A stretch of 64,000 nt of DNA from positions 122,212,852-122,276,851 of the forward strand of contig CM040423.1 of assembly GCA_022702705.1 (NCBI GenBank). Reading direction: 5' to 3'. This stretch comes from Papilionanthe hookeriana x Papilionanthe teres. Lineage: Eukaryota > Streptophyta > Magnoliopsida > Asparagales > Orchidaceae. Both the position numbers and the translations under genes were made by a program. This document shows, piece by piece, positions 1 to 11,199 of the stretch. The notes under the pieces are model-generated. The model ran no database searches, was not told the origin of the DNA, and saw only the letters and a program-made list of their open reading frames with translations. Within the stretch, counting starts at the first letter, position 1; every line of letters starts with the position of its first letter.

Positions 1-623
1 GTGGTAAGGAATATTTTGAAATAATTTTTGGGAAAACAATAGGTAATTTGGGTAATTTTGGGTAAAATTGAGGTTTAGGGGTATTTTGGGCAGATTTAGT
101 GGAGGGGGAGGGGGGTCAAAAATTGAATTTTGGAAAAATTAAGGTTGATGAGGGATGAGTAGTATGGGATTGTTTAGGTTGAACCATGGACCAAGGGTAA
201 CCCTCATTTGGTCCTCTATGTGTTGGTACTAACCAAACCTTTAGCTCGGGCCTAAGCGCTTGGGAAAACCACTCACATGAGTTTCGAAAGAGTTAGGGGA
301 TACAAGGTGGGATGTGCTCTTTTAGGGTTGTGGGTGTAAAGTGTGTGTATTGTGTAAGCTCTAAACCTCCCGGGGTAAGTCCTAAGCTCTGATCACCAAT
401 AGGAGACTTCCCCTGGGCTTCCTTATGCTTGGTCTCTTCCTCCCAAAAGTCGGAGGTTAGGCCTTAAGCATATGAAAACTCCCAATGAAGTGAAGAAGAT
501 TTGAATTTCTAAGGTGGAGTGTTCCACGACTAGTCTTCTAAGAAAGTCACCAGGAGAGTCCTATGGCTAGAACCTAGGTTATTCTAATGAGAGACTAGAT
601 CTCAACCAAAAGTGAGGTCAACA
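1..623 (-). mobile_element. Partial Tat/Ogre-type LTR (Tat-2), 5' terminus on minus strand
   Basis: Read on the minus strand, this starts TGTTGACCTCA and is recognisably the same sequence as 47123-47760 of Tat-1, though diverged. Shared landmarks are the terminal TGTTGACCTCA and the downstream block with GGGGTCAAAAATT in sense or antisense. The similarity stops at the same nucleotide in both copies (623 here, 47123 there), which fixes the LTR end independently. Only the first ~620 bp of the LTR is in the window; the rest runs off the left edge. No coding sequence is expected. Orientation is inferred from the Tat-1 copy, which is tied to a PBS and gag-pol on the plus strand. Confidence 0.7.
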
Positions 624-1214
624 AATGGACCCCCAATAGGTGTGGTGTATTGGACAAGCACACTGCACGTATTGGTGTTGACAGACTACATCAACGAAAC
701 GAATACAACTGTCCGAGTCAAAACTCAAGACAAAATATCGAATTTAGGGAGGAAGTTTTTCGCTGGGAATTTTCTGGTTGAAACATTCAAGTTCTGGGAA
801 CTCTTGCTGGGGAAGGAAAATGGAATACCTTCTTTAAGGAGCTACGGATTTTAAGCCTCCAAACTCTGAAGGAGTCTGATCCGAATTAATTTGAAATTGG
901 GATTTGGATTAGGGATTTGGATTTGATTTCAGTTTTAATTTAGATTTTGAACTGATTTTGGGTTTTATGGAGTTTATGAAAATGTAGGACTTGTGGAATT
1001 TTCAACTTGTGAAACTTTACTTTGATTTGAAATTTTAATTTCGTGTGAATATTGAATTTCAAGTGAATGGAGGGGGGAATCGAATTTTAGGTACCGATCA
1101 CAGAATGAGGGAATCATAATTTAGGTACTGATTCGAGAGGATGAGTACTGAAATTTAGGTACCAGTCTCATAAATTAGAATCGTAATTTCAGTACAGACC
1201 TTGAAATTTTAAGG
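624..1214. other. Leader-like or unknown DNA next to Tat-2
   Basis: No gene is recognised; the 80-codon open stretch at 612-854 resembles nothing and crosses the LTR edge. Positions 626-643 (tggacccccaataggtgt) match exactly a stretch in the Tat-1 leader at 54949-54966, so this may be leader DNA of a third Tat-type element into which Tat-2 inserted. From 1060 to 1200 the phrase 'aatttaggtac' recurs about every 45 bp as a decayed short repeat. Confidence 0.4.
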
Positions 1215-1917
1215 TTGTGGAAAATTTAGGAAATTTGAAGGAGTCGGACGACTGTGGTCCGATCTTAGAATTTCATGGAAGGTGGAGTCTTTGATAGGAA
1301 GTGAAAATATAAGGAATTTGAAAGAATCAGACGACCATGCTCTGATCCTGGAATTTCATGGAAGGCAGAAATTTTCTCGGATAGGAAGTGGAAATATAGG
1401 GAATTTTAAGGAATCAGACGACTGTGCTCTGATCCTGGAATTTCATAGAAGGCGAAAAATTTCTCGGATAAGATGTGGAAACATAGGGAATATGAAGGAA
1501 TCAGACGATTGTGCTCCGATCCTAGAATTTTATGGAAGGCGGAAAAGTTCTCGGATAGAAAGTCAAAATATATGGAATTTTAAGGAATCAGATGATTGAG
1601 ATCTGATCATGGAATTTCATGGAAGGTAGAAAATTTCTCAGATATGAAGTGAAAATATAGGGAGTTTAAGGAATCAGACGACTGAGCTCCGATCCTGGAA
1701 TTTCATGGAAGGCGGAAAATTTCTTGGATAGGAAGTGGAAATATAGGGAATTTTAAAGGAATCAGATGACTGTACTCTGATCCTGGAATTTCATGGAAGC
1801 GAAAAATTTCTCGGATAGGTAGGGAATTTTAAGGAATCAGACGACTGAGGCCCGATCCTGGAATTTCATGGAAGGCGGAAAATTTCTTAGATAGGAAGTG
1901 GAAATATAGGGAATTTA
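1215..1917 (+). repeat. 87-bp minisatellite, about eight units
   Basis: The phrase 'ggaatcagacgactg' and variants recur near 1236, 1325, 1411, 1498, 1585, 1671, 1758 and 1834, a period of about 87 bp. Each unit also contains 'tggaatttcatggaagg' and 'tctcggatagg'. Because 87 is a multiple of three, several units read through as a repetitive peptide of 29-residue units (1282-1599); this is a passive effect and not evidence of a gene. Arrays of this kind are known in untranslated regions of Tat/Ogre-type elements, which fits the neighbours. Confidence 0.85.
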
Positions 1918-2051
1918 GGGAATTTTTACCACATTGAGGAGGAAAGCTCATGGACTCACATCCAGCTAAAGAGATAACTGAGTGTCTGATCCCCGAATAT
2001 TTATGCTCACATTTTACACTTTATATATCTTCTCAATGATAATATCTCTTT

Positions 2052-2067
2052 CTTTGCAACGGAGCCA
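2052..2067 (-). other. Decayed Athila-type primer-binding site of Ath-1
   Basis: Minus strand reads TGGCTCCGTTGCAAAG, six nucleotides inside the LTR end at 2074. The Athila-type consensus complementary to the tRNA-Asp 3' end is TGGCGCCGTTGCCGGGGA. The first eleven positions agree at all but one; the GGGG end has decayed. The spacing and the preceding 'atcaagttttt' are the same as in Ath-2 and Ath-4. Confidence 0.6.
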
Positions 2068-2073
2068 AAAACT

Positions 2074-3806
2074 TGATTCCGAAGCAAATAAGAAATATAT
2101 TTTAATTGTTTTATAATATGAGATTCTACGCATGTATACACATCGTTTATCAAGTAGTATAAGACTTTCTGATTAAGCCCCGAGATATCAAACCCACAGG
2201 GAAATGTCTAAAATTTTAAAGAAAGCAGAAAAACAACTTTTTACTTTTCAAAATGATTTTGTAAAGTATGTTTTAAGATAGAAAGTTTTAAATTTGTTTT
2301 TGATATTTTCTTTTTAAGAAAAAGTAAAGCAAGCAACTAAAATTGACAAGACTATAAAACTATATATATGAAAGAAAATGAGAAAGAAATATCATTTTCC
2401 TCTTTCAATGAATCAGTAATAATTATGGAATTACGTTGTAGAAGTATCTAAATATGTTGTACCAAATAGGAGCAGTTACATTATTTACCCTTACTTGGTT
2501 CTATAAAGAACGTTGGTTAATTTGAAGTACTGAAATCATGTAGATGGGTTAGGCAGGAAAGATACTAGCTCTCACTCTAGAGTTCCTTCTTCTCCCTCGA
2601 CCTGGGGGCTAACATCTCATAACAAAATTTAAAACATCAAACCAAATTAGGGGCTTTAGCCTGTCACTCTAAAGTCCTCTAATTTTACTCCCCATTAAAA
2701 AACATATCTCCTTATTTATTTGCACTCAAATATATAGACTGCAATTCTCAGCCATATAAATGCATGTTATTCACTCCAATTGTTGTTTGAGATAATACCA
2801 CATTGGTTCTTACATGTTCTCACAACAAATTTTAACATCTCAATTGGCCAAATCAAGAGGTCAATGAAGTGTAAGGTAGTGAAATCATCACAAATTCTTC
2901 CAACATTAAGCATCTATACTTCACATAACTTCCTTCCATAATTTAATTACTTCTTCATTTGAAAGGAAAAAAATAAAGAAAAATACTCAGAACTCATGGA
3001 GAAAACACACACAATTTAATTTGAAAGAAGAAAACATAGTGAAAACACAACAAGTCTTTCTTTAAATCTAAATGTGAAAACAAAGATAAAACTTATCTGA
3101 AAATCCTCTCCACAAGACTATTGAAGTTTCTCTGAAACTTTTGCTTTCCACTAGATAACTTCTTAGAGGTTGGCGCCCAACTCTAAGGATTGCTTTCTGA
3201 ATACTAATACAAACTATGATAAAGTAAAGTGGTAAAGTAAAGAAAATATGGCGAGAAGAAGACTCTCTTTCTTCCTCTTTCCCTTGAACCACTTCAAGCT
3301 TTTCTCCAACTTCTCCCGCCAAAAATTTTCTTCAAAATACTTCTCTAGGGGGTAGTGCACCACTCTAATATTTTTTTTCTTCATTTTAATAATTCTTCAA
3401 AAGGTGCTTTGGAGTCTCTTCAAATTATGTCCAGATTTTATGAATACCATGAGATGTATCCATCCATTAGAATTTTAAATGAATTTTGGCGCTAATGGTA
3501 AGTTAATGAAGTTTAAACCAAAGGGTGCTTCACAAACCTCTTTAAATTTACGCCAAAATTAATTTAAATCTGTCACTATAACTGTGACGCCTATGCACTA
3601 GTCATCTAACACAGGCGCTAGAGGCCAGTTTTGCACACTTTTCAATTTTTGCTCCAAATTTGATCTTTTTTTACTCATTTCATCAAAATCAACAGTTTTC
3701 ATCATACTTACAAGAAAAACATGAAAATACCTTCCATTAAAGTGCAATATCATCAAAAATAGGTATAAAAATGTGCTTAAAAAAACTATATATTTTAGGT
3801 GTATCA
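2074..3806 (-). repeat. LTR of Ath-1 (1,733 bp)
   Basis: Starts TGATACACC at 3806 and ends ATCA at 2074 on the minus strand, giving the usual TG...CA termini. It is homologous to the Ath-2 LTR (1,712 bp) in inverted orientation. Shared blocks include the GGCGCC-type cluster (3580-3625), GTGCAAATAAATA near 2730, the 'ctaaagcccc' block at 2600-2660 and the terminal 'tacttgataaacgat' block at 2112-2160. It is preceded by a polypurine tract, as a 3' LTR should be, yet also followed by a PBS, as a 5' LTR should be. Confidence 0.8.
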
Positions 3807-3825
3807 AGATCCCCTAAATTTCCTT
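3807..3825 (-). other. Polypurine tract of Ath-1
   Basis: Minus strand reads 'ggaaatttaggggatct' directly ahead of the LTR start TGATACACC. This is the expected site of plus-strand priming. Ath-3 has the equivalent 'agtttaggggatttt' at 30765-30750. Confidence 0.65.
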
Positions 3826-5254
3826 AAGTGACACTATAATCATATAAAAATCAAGCATGCAAATTATGAAAATGAGTTTCTTTAGGAAGGTTTCAAAATT
3901 TTGTTCTAGAAATGAAATAGCCTAATTTAGAAAAAAATTTAGTAAATGAGACCAACTTAAAGTTTAGAAAGTTATTAAGTAAAGGATCTTGAAAAATATA
4001 AGTTCCTATCTAATTCAGAAATACTTGTAGATTTTTAAACTATTGGATTTAAACATTTTATTTTTCTCACTTAAAAAATTTTATTTGAAAATAATTTTAC
4101 TCAATATATTATAATCTTAAGCTTTAGATTTTCTCAAAACTTATATTTTAAACTTTAGGTATGAAACCAATTTTTGATTAGGCCCTTAAATCCTCAAGCT
4201 TCTCCTTCCTTTTCATATATTCTTCTTTTTTTACTTTTCTCTTTTTTTTTTCTTTTTTTTCTTTTCTTCTTTTCGTTTTTTTTATAAGACAAGGATTACT
4301 ATTTCTGAATAAGCCTTTAATGATTTTGAATTCCACCCTTCTATTTAAAATAAAGGTCTGATATATCTCTTTCACTTAAAAGTCATAATAATAGTGTTGA
4401 AAATTATTTTTCAATAAAAGAAATTTAAGTTATGAAAAATAAAAGTCAAATCTTCTATTTTTCCAAAAATACAACATTTCCTACTGAAGAAAGTTTAACT
4501 ACATTTAACATTTCTTTACTAAGAAAATCATTACTATAAATTCTAACTAAATTTTCTTACTCATTTTTATATTCAAAATTTTGTTTCCCTAATATAACTT
4601 CATATACATAATTATTTTCAATCAAAAATCAAATTTTATTTATAGTATTCTTGAAAACAAATTAAATTTTAGTTTTTAAAAATTTTTTTTTAATTTCCCC
4701 CCAAACTTTTAAATTTTAGTTTGGATAAACATTTAAGCATAAGAAATGATACATGAGCAAAAATTTAAAACTAAAATAACATGCTATCTGAAATTTTTAT
4801 AAGCTAAACATGCAAGTATAATAATTTTAAAATAGGAGTAAAAATAAATCAAATTGAATTTTCATTTCAATTTTTTTAAATAAAAATTTCAAAGGACTTC
4901 TATAGTAGTGGAGGTTTTCAATGCAAACACACACCAACATAGCATAACACAAATCACAACACTACTAGAAAAAAATAAGGTAGCAAATTTTGAAAAGTTT
5001 GAACATGCAATTTAAAGAGTGGTTTCTAATAGTGCTTTAAATTTCCTAATAGTCTTTGGAATTAAATATTACACTACTAAAAACAATATACACTATAACT
5101 ACATCAAAACATTTACTACCACAAACACATCACAACAAAACATTACATATATCTTAACTATCACAAAACATCAAATCAACTCAAATATATCTAAATATGC
5201 ATAACAGAAACTGTTCAACTTCAAACCACATATATTAGAGTTCACATCAAAATA
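3826..5254 (-). other. Ath-1 3' untranslated region, AT-rich
   Basis: No gene seen. The stretch is inverted relative to Ath-2 16512-17520, to which it is clearly homologous (for example the 'tttggggg' block near 4700 against 17105, and the 'gaagggtgg' block near 4335 against 17495). A long T/C-rich tract lies at 4200-4290, which reads as purines on the sense strand. Confidence 0.6.
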
Positions 5255-6441
5255 CTACATATAATAAAAAGTATAAACATAAAAAGAAACATCACAGACT
5301 CTGCAAAAAATCCTAATCATCATCCTCATCACCATCATCTCTCTCATTCCAATCTCTAGAAGACACATAAGTAATAAAAAAGAATGAGGAGGCATCTCAT
5401 CACTGTGATCTCCTCTAACCAATCTATCCATATATTGCTGATAATTCTTCTCATACTCATCATGTTTCACAATATATCTCTCAATATTTTCCATCTTTCC
5501 ATCATTATACTTAACATGTTCTCTGGTTAGACTTACCTTATTCAAAATCTTCTGTAACAAAATAGTATGTAAACCATAAAACTCATCTCTGGAGGATGAT
5601 GCATGTGAAGTAGAAGCAACAGAACTAGGAGCTCTAACAGATCCTCCCTTCCAACCAAATTTTGAATGCACAGTGTAAGCGCTAACATTTACACTGGTAA
5701 TAGGTCTAAGTGGCTAAAGGACTTCTTCCCAAGTTTCAAACCTAACACTAAACTGCTCACAAAGAGAATGGATCAGGGAAGGAAATCCCATACCTGCAGT
5801 AGTAACAACTCCGACACAGTTGAGAATATAATAAAAAATAATAGCTCCAATGTCTATAGGCTTTCCTTGTTGAATACAATAATTTAGAACAACTCTTTCT
5901 CTCGTGACATCACTAACATGATTCGTCGGTATTAACTTGATGAAATAAAATAATGCCTAGCCTTGGAGGTGGCATTCAACTTGGAGGTTGGAAAATTCAC
6001 TCTACTATTATTAGTGATTTTCCACAGACCTCTTCCATTAGTCAGAAAAGATGTAATCTCATCAAGTTCCCCTTATGTAGGAAGATAATTTGCATAATAA
6101 CAAAATATTTCAGGAGGCAGTAGGTAAAAAGTATTGGTTACCGCGGTAGAAAAATTCACTTGCTGTCTCCGAAGCATCACCAGATTTTTTTATCTACTGG
6201 CAAGTTTGCATAAAACTCTCTCACCACAGAAACAACAGCAACAACGGAGAAACAATAGTAGTTTCTCCAATTCCTTCGATCAATCTTTTCCTCAATATCT
6301 CCTCTTAGTTTACTAAAACTTTTTTAGGAATCAACTAACATGACGACAACGCATTCACATACCGATCCTCGGCTCTAAAACTCATGAACTTGTCTGAATT
6401 GAATCGATCTTCCCTTTCGAGCGCTTCACTTTTGGAGCCAT
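5255..6441 (-). pseudogene. PTP-type ORF of Ath-1 (putative plant transposon protein), broken
   Basis: Minus-strand counterpart of the Ath-2 gene at 15374-16500. The ATG at 6441 starts MAPK followed by a basic Lys/Ser-rich stretch, as in Ath-2, but the frame is lost within about 15 codons. The C-terminal part remains open (5671-5255): a Ser-rich linker (SVASTSHASSSRDE) and then a charged helix-forming segment with YIVKHDEYEKNYQQYMDRLV. The C-terminal tail then drifts out of similarity. The family accompanies many Athila-type elements after integrase; its function is unknown. No signal peptide or membrane segment is seen. Confidence 0.65.
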
Positions 6442-7132
6442 TTCTTAAAATTGCAAAAAATTTCACCATAAATTTTAATTTCAAACTAAGCATGCTAAAC
6501 TAAACTTCTGAAGGTACAATCTACTTAATCCAAGCTTTTCTCAAGTTTAACCTCAAATTTTCACAATGTTAGTGATTTTCGGATTTTCATAAATGTACTC
6601 AAAATACATGGTGAAAATAAAAAAAATCTTGCTTAGGAGAAGTGCTCATACCTTAGGGAGTTTAAATCTAACAAATTTCGTTAAAATCGGCTCTAAAATG
6701 ATTCAAATCAGTGATTCCCTATGCTCCTATTTCGTTAAATCGAGAGGTTGAAGGTGACGGGGGGGGGGGGGGGTAAAAAAATGTTCGTTTTCGGGATTTT
6801 AATTCCTGTAAACCGATTTTCACAAAACGATGCCTATGCGTGAGATTACGACGCATAGCCACGAGTGTTGTCGTTTATGGCCGAGGATTTGGTGCTTAGG
6901 CGCCACTTAACAGATTTTGATGATTAATCAAATCGAACTAATACGCCTAGTTAAACACCCTTAAATGATTTAAATAATAATTTCATACCCCAAACACACT
7001 CTAATACTTCAAATTTTCACTTAAATATACATCAATTCACACAAATTTCACGCACAAACAAACATATATTTCATTAAATTCAAAACACTTAATACAAACT
7101 AAAATTTCGATACAAAATCTTTAGATGAAATT
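6442..7132 (-). other. Ath-1 spacer upstream of PTP, with GGCGCC cluster
   Basis: Homologous, inverted, to Ath-2 14900-15373. It contains a cluster of short GC-rich inverted motifs at 6825-6911 (for example GTGGCGCCTAAGCACC on the minus strand) and a run of 15 G at 6759-6773, where Ath-2 has only four C at 15054. No coding capacity is seen. It ends abruptly at the first base of the Ath-2 LTR. Confidence 0.6.
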
Positions 7133-8844
7133 TGATACACCTAAAATATATAATGTTTTTTAAGTACATTTTTATACCTATTTTAATGATATTGAACTTT
7201 AATGGAATGTATATTTGTGTTTTTCTTATAGGTATAATCAAAATTACTGACTATAATGAAAGGAGCAAAAGAGGATCAAATTTGGAGCAAAATTTAAAGA
7301 ATAAAAAATTTTGGCCTCTGGCGTCTAAGCACCGGACCCTTGGTGCATTGGTGCCACAGTTAAAAAGTATGAATTAACTTAAATTTTGTGTCATTTTCAA
7401 GGGGTTTTTGAAACATCATTTGATTTAAACTTCACTAAATTCCCATCAGCACCAAAATTCATTTAAAATTTCAACGTATGGAAGCATTCTTGGTGGATAC
7501 ATTGAATCTGGACATATTTTGAAGAGACACCAAGGCTCCTTTTAGAAAATTTTAAAAAGAAGACTTGAAGATCAGAGAAATGGTTGATGTTGAAGAGTGT
7601 GATTAGTGTTAAGAGTCAAGTTTATGTTAGAGAGTTATTGAGAGCACACCTTTCCACTTCATTCACTTTTATTATCAATTGTATCTAGTTTTTATTAAGA
7701 GTAGAATATATATTTGGAGTCAACGGAGTTGAGCGCCAACCTCTATTGTGTCTTGTAAAGAGCAAGCGAAGCTTTAAAGGAACTTCAAGAGTCTTGTAGA
7801 GAGGATTTTCAGGCAAGTGTTTATCTTTATTTTACATTTGATTTTAAAGTAGGAATTGTGTTTTCATCATGATTTCAAATCAAGTTGTAATTGTGTTTTC
7901 GCTATGGATTCTAAGTAGTTTTTCTTTATCTTTTCCTTTTAAATGATGAAGTAATTAAATTATGGAAGAAAGTTGTGTGAAGTATAGGATTTCAATGTTG
8001 GAAGAAGTTGTGATGATTCACTACCTTGCACTTCATTTACCTCTTGATTTGGCCAATTAAGTTGTTAAAATTTGTTGTGAGAACATGTAAGAACCAATGT
8101 GGTATTGTCTCAATCAACAATTGGAAAGAATCACATGCAATTGTATGGATGAGAATTGTAGTCCATATGGTTGGGTGCAAATAAATAGGAAGATATGTTT
8201 ATAATGGGTAGTAAAATTAGATGACTTTAGAGTGACAGGCTAAAGCCCCCTAATTTGGTTTGATGTTTTAAATTTTGTTATGTGATTTTAGCCCCCAGGT
8301 AGAGGGAATCGAGGGAACTTTAGAGTGAGAGCTAGTATCTTCCCTGCCTAACCCATTTACATTATTTCAAAACTTCAAATTAACCAATGTTCTTTATAGA
8401 ACCAAGAAAGGGTAAAGAATATAATGGCTTCTATTTGGCACAACACATTTTAGATACTTTCACAATGAAATTCCATAATTATTACTGATTCATTGAAAGT
8501 GGAAAAATATATTTTATTCTCATTTGCTTTCATACTATTTTATAGTTGTGTTAACTTTAGTTGTTTGCTTTACTTTTTATTCAGAAAATACCAAAAATAA
8601 AAAAATAAAAAACTTTATATCTTAAAACATACTTTACAAAATCATTTTAAAAAGTAAAAAGTTATTTTTCTTATTTCTTTAAAATTTTAGACATTTTCTT
8701 GTGGGTTCGAATCTTGGGGCTTAATTAAAAAGTCCTATATTACTTGATAAACGATACATATACTTGCGTAATATCCCATATTATAAATAATTAAAGTATA
8801 ATTTCATATCTAAATCGTAAGCATAAATATTCGTCTGGGGATCA
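7133..8844 (+). repeat. 5' LTR of Ath-2 (1,712 bp)
   Basis: Begins TGATACACC and ends GGGGATCA, immediately followed by the PBS region. The five bases before it are AAATT; a matching duplication at the 3' end cannot be found because that end is lost. Internal landmarks are the GGCGTC/GGTGCC cluster at 7314-7356, GTGCAAATAAATA near 8175, and the terminal block 'tattacttgataaacg' near 8738. The LTR should hold promoter and polyadenylation signals; no convincing TATA box stands out. Confidence 0.85.
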
Positions 8845-8849
8845 AGTTT

Positions 8850-8867
8850 TTGTGTCGTTACCGGGGA
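8850..8867 (+). other. Primer-binding site of Ath-2 (tRNA-Asp type)
   Basis: Reads TTGTGTCGTTACCGGGGA, matching the Athila-type consensus TGGCGCCGTTGCCGGGGA at 14 of 18 positions, five bases after the LTR end. All four differences are G-to-T, C-to-T or G-to-A changes. Assignment to tRNA-Asp rests on family knowledge. Confidence 0.8.
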
Positions 8868-8966
8868 AATTAATTAAAATATCATTTAAAGAAAATTTAA
8901 GAAAAATTAAATTTTTACTTTTAATTATTTTTGTTAGTTTGTTTTATTTTATTTTATTAATTGTGT

Positions 8967-10500
8967 ATGCGTAGTTCAGGCTCTGAGGAACTTGTGCCTT
9001 TCGATTCTGAGTTAGAGAGAACTATCAAAAAAATAAAAAAATTAAAAATACAGAAAAAGATAAAAATATTCAAGAAATGGCAAATCAAGATCATCAAAAT
9101 GTTGAAATTCATCAAGAATTTAGAACTTTAAGAGATTATGCTAACCCTACAGTGGATGAACTTCATGGTAGTATTCAACACTCTATTGTAGTTGTTAATT
9201 CATTTGAACCTAAACCTGTTATTATCATGATGGTATCTAATAATCAGTTTGGGGGAGCAACAACTGAAGATCCTAATTTACATCTAGCCAATTTTCTAGA
9301 ATTATGCGCTACTTTTAAATACGATGGTGTTCTGGATGATGCTATTAGAATTAGACTTTTTTCCTTTTTCACTAAGGGATAAAGCTAAGATTTGGTTAAA
9401 TTTGTTAACACTTGGATCTATCAGAACTTGGGGTGATTTAGCACAAAAATTCTTACTAAATATTTTCCACCATCGAAGACTGCGAAGCTTAGAAATGATA
9501 TTACATTTTTTTGTCAGTTTGAAGAGGAATCTATATATGAAGCATGAGAACGTTTTAAATATCTCTTAAGAATGTGTCCACATCATTCGATACCATATTA
9601 GTTAATAATTCAGACATTTTACAATGAATTAGTTGGATCTCTTAGATCTATTATCGATGTCGTTGCTAGTGGTTCTTTGATGCTTATGCTTTAATTGAAG
9701 AAATGGCTACTAATAATTTTTAATGGCCTTCTTAAAGGTTAAATCCTAAAAAGGTAGCCAACATTCATGAAAATGATGCTTTTGCGATGCTAAAAAATTA
9801 AGTACTGCAATTTTAAGGAAGATAAACCAATTTGGGATGAATTTTTCTCATCCAACTTCCATGATTGAAGAAAATTCATTAGGCCAAATGATTGATTCTC
9901 AAACTTCATCAAAAATCTTGAATGTCATAAGTAAGCCTAATAACCCATATTCCAATTATTATAACTCAGGTTTGAAAAACCATCCAAACTTTAACTGGAA
10001 TACCAATAATCAGGGTGGTAGTAATCAACAATGGGGGAACAACCAGGTAAACCCATTGGGAAACTGGAACATCCAAGGGAATAATAATTATTGACCAACC
10101 TATCCTCCAGGTTTTAACAATACTTCATAATTTAATGATAAGAAGTTGTCTATTGAAGAAGTGCTATTACAAATGGGAAATCAATTACAAAGTTAAGGAG
10201 CTACAATCAGAAATATTGAGAATCAGTTGGGACAGATTGCCAATTCATTAAGTAATAGATCCCAAGGAACACTTCCTAGTAATACTAAAGTAAATCCAAG
10301 AGACAAGACTAAAGAGCAAGTACAAGCTATTCAGTTAAGAAGTGAAAGATAATTGGAAGGTAGAGTTCAAAAAGAGACTAAAAGTAGAGAAAGAAGAAAT
10401 TGAAAAACCAAAAGAGGATGCTCCGAAAGGTTTGTAAAGACCTATTTCTCCACCTAAGGTTGATTTAGAAAAACCACTACTGCCATTTCCTGAGTGACTT
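8967..10500 (+). pseudogene. gag: Ath-2 gag (Athila-type capsid), frameshifted
   Basis: Gag forms the particle that packages element RNA. A short N-terminal piece (8967 on, with SGSEELVPFDSELERT) is in a different frame from the main ORF starting at 9077, which carries the Athila signature RTLRDYANPTVDELHGSI and then NNQFGG and DPNLHLANFLE. Frame changes near 9340 and 9450 break the retrotransposon-gag domain; pieces such as DKAKIWLN and CPHHS..IQTFYNEL..SLRSIID persist to 9720. The C-terminal NPYSNYYN...NHPNFNW stretch is at 9930-10010. No CCHC knuckle is seen, which is usual in this lineage. Several stops lie in the remainder up to the protease. Confidence 0.8.
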
Positions 10501-11180
10501 CGACAACAAAAATTAGATAAACAATTTTCAAAATTCTTGGAGATATTTAAGAAGCATACAATCAACATTCCATTTACTAAAGCCTTAGAACAAATGTTAA
10601 TATACATGAAATTTATGAAGAATATTATCAACAGAAAGAAGAAGTTTGAAGATAATGAGACTGTTGCACTTAGTGAAGAGTGCAGTGCAATAATTCAGAA
10701 AAAGCTTACCGAAAAGCTTAAAGATCCTGAAAGTTTCACAATTCCATTTGCAATTGGAGACAAAATTTTTGAAAAAGATTTATGTGATTTGGGTGCAAGC
10801 ATTAACCTTATGTCGTTATCAATATTCAAAAGACTGGGATTAGGAGAAATAATCCCTACTACTGTAACTTTGCAATTAGTTGATCGTTTGATCACATATC
10901 CTAAAGGAGTTATAGAAGATGTTTTGGTGAAAGTGGATAATTTATTTTTCCTTTTGATTTGATTGTGTTGGATATGAAGGAAGATAAAGATATACCCATA
11001 ATTTTAGGGAGACCTTTCCTAGCTACAGGCAGAGTGATGATAGATGTGCAAAAAGGGGAATTAACAATGCAAGTTAATGATCAAATTGTTACATTTAATA
11101 TTTTAAAGTCAATGAAATATCCTGTAAGAGGTAAAGATGATGAATGTTATAGGATGGATGTTATCAAATATTTGAGTTAA
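10501..11180 (+). pseudogene. Ath-2 aspartic protease, one frameshift
   Basis: Retroviral-type aspartic protease that would cleave the Gag-Pol polyprotein. The first half (10537-10962) includes the conserved EECSAIIQKKL and the active-site motif CDLGASINLM near 10780-10810. The second half (10959-11180) is in another frame and carries the family motif IPIILGRPFLATG, followed by MIDVQKGELTM. The break lies near 10945-10960, in a run of T and C. The catalytic Asp and Gly are present, so loss of function comes from the frameshift and not from the active site. Confidence 0.82.
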
Positions 11181-11199
11181 CACCATTTCAAATCAACTT

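Larger units (their letters stand above)
2052..7132 (-). mobile_element. Ath-1: 3' half of an Athila-type Ty3/Gypsy element
   Basis: On the minus strand the order is: spacer with a GGCGCC cluster (7132-6442), PTP pseudogene (6441-5255), AT-rich 3' untranslated DNA, polypurine tract (3825-3807), LTR (3806-2074), and then a decayed PBS (2067-2052). It is the inverted counterpart of the 3' part of Ath-2 (about 14600-17500), with which it shares the same landmarks. Gag, protease, RT and integrase are absent: at 7132 the element is cut by the 5' LTR of Ath-2. The missing half should lie beyond the far end of Ath-2 but is not seen after 18002, so a later deletion is likely. Confidence 0.75.

Noticed and set aside
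1282..1599. 105-codon repetitive ORF as a protein gene
   Set aside because: It is the 87-bp minisatellite read in one frame; units drift with stops in the later copies.
6759..6773. Run of 15 G in the Ath-1 spacer
   Set aside because: Ath-2 has only four at the same place; a homopolymer expansion or base-calling error is more likely than a function.
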